This document shows, in pieces, positions 63,058 to 64,000 of a DNA stretch of 64,000 bases (position 1 is its first letter; every line of letters begins with the position of its first letter). The stretch covers positions 191,001 to 255,000 of the forward strand of contig NZ_RJUU01000001.1 of the NCBI RefSeq assembly GCF_003751445.1, in the 5' to 3' direction. The stretch is from Streptomyces sp. 840.1 (GTDB taxonomy: Bacteria > Actinomycetota > Actinomycetes > Streptomycetales > Streptomycetaceae). Position numbers and translations under genes: made by a program. The notes beneath the pieces were generated by a model, which made no database searches, was not told the origin of the DNA, and saw nothing but the letters and a program-made list of their open reading frames with translations.

Positions 63058-64000
63058 TCAGCCCGCTACGCGTACCGCGAGCGCGTCGCCGATCTCGTCG
63101 GTGCTGCGGGCACTGCCGTCGCGCTCCGCGAGGTCGGCGGAGACGGCCTCCTCGATGCGCACGGCCTGGGCCTCGTGGCCGAGGTGGCGCAGCAGGAGGG
63201 CGACGGAGAGGATCGTGGCGGTCGGGTCGGCCTTGCCCTGGCCCGCGATGTCGGGGGCCGAGCCGTGGACCGGCTCGAACATCGACGGGAAGGCGCCCGT
63301 CGGGTTGATGTTGCCCGAGGCGGCCAGGCCGATGCCGCCGGAGACGGCTGCGGCGAGGTCGGTCAGGATGTCACCGAAGAGGTTGTCGGTGACGATGACG
63401 TCGAAGCGCTCCGGCTGGGTGACGAAGAAGATCGTCGCGGCGTCGACGTGCAGGTAGTCGGTGGTGACCTGGGGGTACTCGGCCGCGACCTTGTCGAAGG
63501 TGTTCTTCCACAGGTGGCCCGCGTAGACGAGGACGTTGTTCTTGTGGACCAGCGTCAGCTTCTTGCGCGGGCGGGCGGCGGCCCGCTCGAAGGCGTCACG
63601 GACGACGCGCTCGACACCGAAGGCGGTGTTGAGGCTGACCTCGGTGGCGACCTCGTGCTCGGTACCGGTGCGCAGCGAACCGCCGTTGCCGGTGTACGGG
63701 CCCTCGGTACCCTCGCGGACGACGACGAAGTCGATGTCCGGACGGCCGGCCAGCGGGGTCTCGGTGTTCGGGAACAGCTTCGACGGCCGCAGGTTGATGA
63801 AGTGGTCGAAGGCGAAGCGCAGCTTCAGCAGCAGCCCGCGCTCCAGGACGCCGGACGGCACCGAGGGGTCACCGATCGCGCCGAGCAGGATGGCGTCGTG
63901 GCCCTTGAGGGCCTCCAGCTCCGCGTCCGGGAGGGTTTCACCGGTGCGGTGCCAGCGCTGGGCGCCGAGGTCGTACTCCTTGGTCTCCAGCTTCACATCC
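63058..64000 (-). CDS. leuB: 3-isopropylmalate dehydrogenase, N-terminus beyond window
   Basis: About 314 residues are visible; roughly 35 N-terminal residues, including the usual start, lie past the right edge. It oxidises and decarboxylates 3-isopropylmalate for leucine synthesis. Metal and substrate motifs [15 protein letters not shown] and [14 protein letters not shown] are intact. Short actinobacterial LeuB type. ilvE is immediately downstream in the same direction (about 240 bp) but has its own candidate promoter. Confidence 0.94.
   Translation of the reverse strand, partial: DVKLETKEYDLGAQRWHRTGETLPDAELEALKGHDAILLGAIGDPSVPSGVLERGLLLKLRFAFDHFINLRPSKLFPNTETPLAGRPDIDFVVVREGTEGPYTGNGGSLRTGTEHEVATEVSLNTAFGVERVVRDAFERAAARPRKKLTLVHKNNVLVYAGHLWKNTFDKVAAEYPQVTTDYLHVDAATIFFVTQPERFDVIVTDNLFGDILTDLAAAVSGGIGLAASGNINPTGAFPSMFEPVHGSAPDIAGQGKADPTATILSVALLLRHLGHEAQAVRIEEAVSADLAERDGSARSTDEIGDALAVRVAG

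Overview
The window looks like chromosomal DNA of a Streptomyces or close actinomycete. The sequence is visibly very GC-rich, with strong third-position G/C bias. The genes include family types typical of streptomycetes: an XRE regulator paired with a DUF397 protein and an anti-sigma-like ATPase, an ECF42 sigma factor with a DGPF protein, twin-arginine-secreted polysaccharidases, ROK regulators, a dre-like DasR site and a rare TTA-containing gene. I see no tRNA, rRNA, CRISPR array, insertion sequence, phage gene or attachment site, so this reads as ordinary chromosome with accessory carbohydrate and regulatory modules. The species was not determined.

Layout. (1) 1-4675, minus strand: a cytosolic trypsin-like protease with two TTA codons, a PknG-like kinase overlapping it, and a vWA protein cut by the left edge. 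(2) 4755-13752: secreted polysaccharide enzymes, namely a PL8 lyase behind dre-like sites, a GH101 endo-alpha-N-acetylgalactosaminidase, a GH64 beta-1,3-glucanase and a secreted cell-wall protein. A perfect palindromic operator lies between the divergent GH101 and GH64 genes. (3) 13847-24013: a dipeptide-type ABC transporter translationally coupled to a ROK sugar kinase, divergent from a ROK repressor, an M81 peptidase and a CutC-family protein. (4) 24095-38934: many small regulatory, redox and stress genes. These include YceI, LysR/Dabb-like, DinB, a methyltransferase plus thioredoxin-reductase-like flavoprotein, the ATPase/XRE/DUF397 set, MarR, TetR/alcohol dehydrogenase, a TetX-like monooxygenase, an MFS pump, ECF42/DGPF and a RibD-type reductase. 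(5) 39034-52584: a TPM-like membrane protein, then a beta-glucan locus with GH16, GH1, a five-gene Opp-type ABC transporter, a LacI repressor with a four-copy 12-bp repeat at its promoter, and a divergent GH30. (6) 52680-64000: a branched-chain amino acid and nitrogen region with citramalate synthase (possible Ile-Ile leader and terminator), an MHS transporter, TetR, agmatine deiminase, a urease-like alpha subunit and fused gamma-beta subunit, an NCS1 permease, ilvE, and leuB cut by the right edge.

How parts fit. In region 5 the extracellular GH16, GH30 and distant GH64 would cut beta-1,3/1,6-glucan, the ABC system would import oligosaccharides, and GH1 would cleave them in the cytosol under LacI control. 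In region 3 the peptide-type transporter plus sugar kinase suggests uptake of an amino-sugar or glycopeptide compound. In region 1 the translational coupling makes the kinase a candidate for indirect bldA control.

All coordinates and residue positions come from reading the sequence by eye and hand. Family assignments are from recognised motifs; no database search was run.
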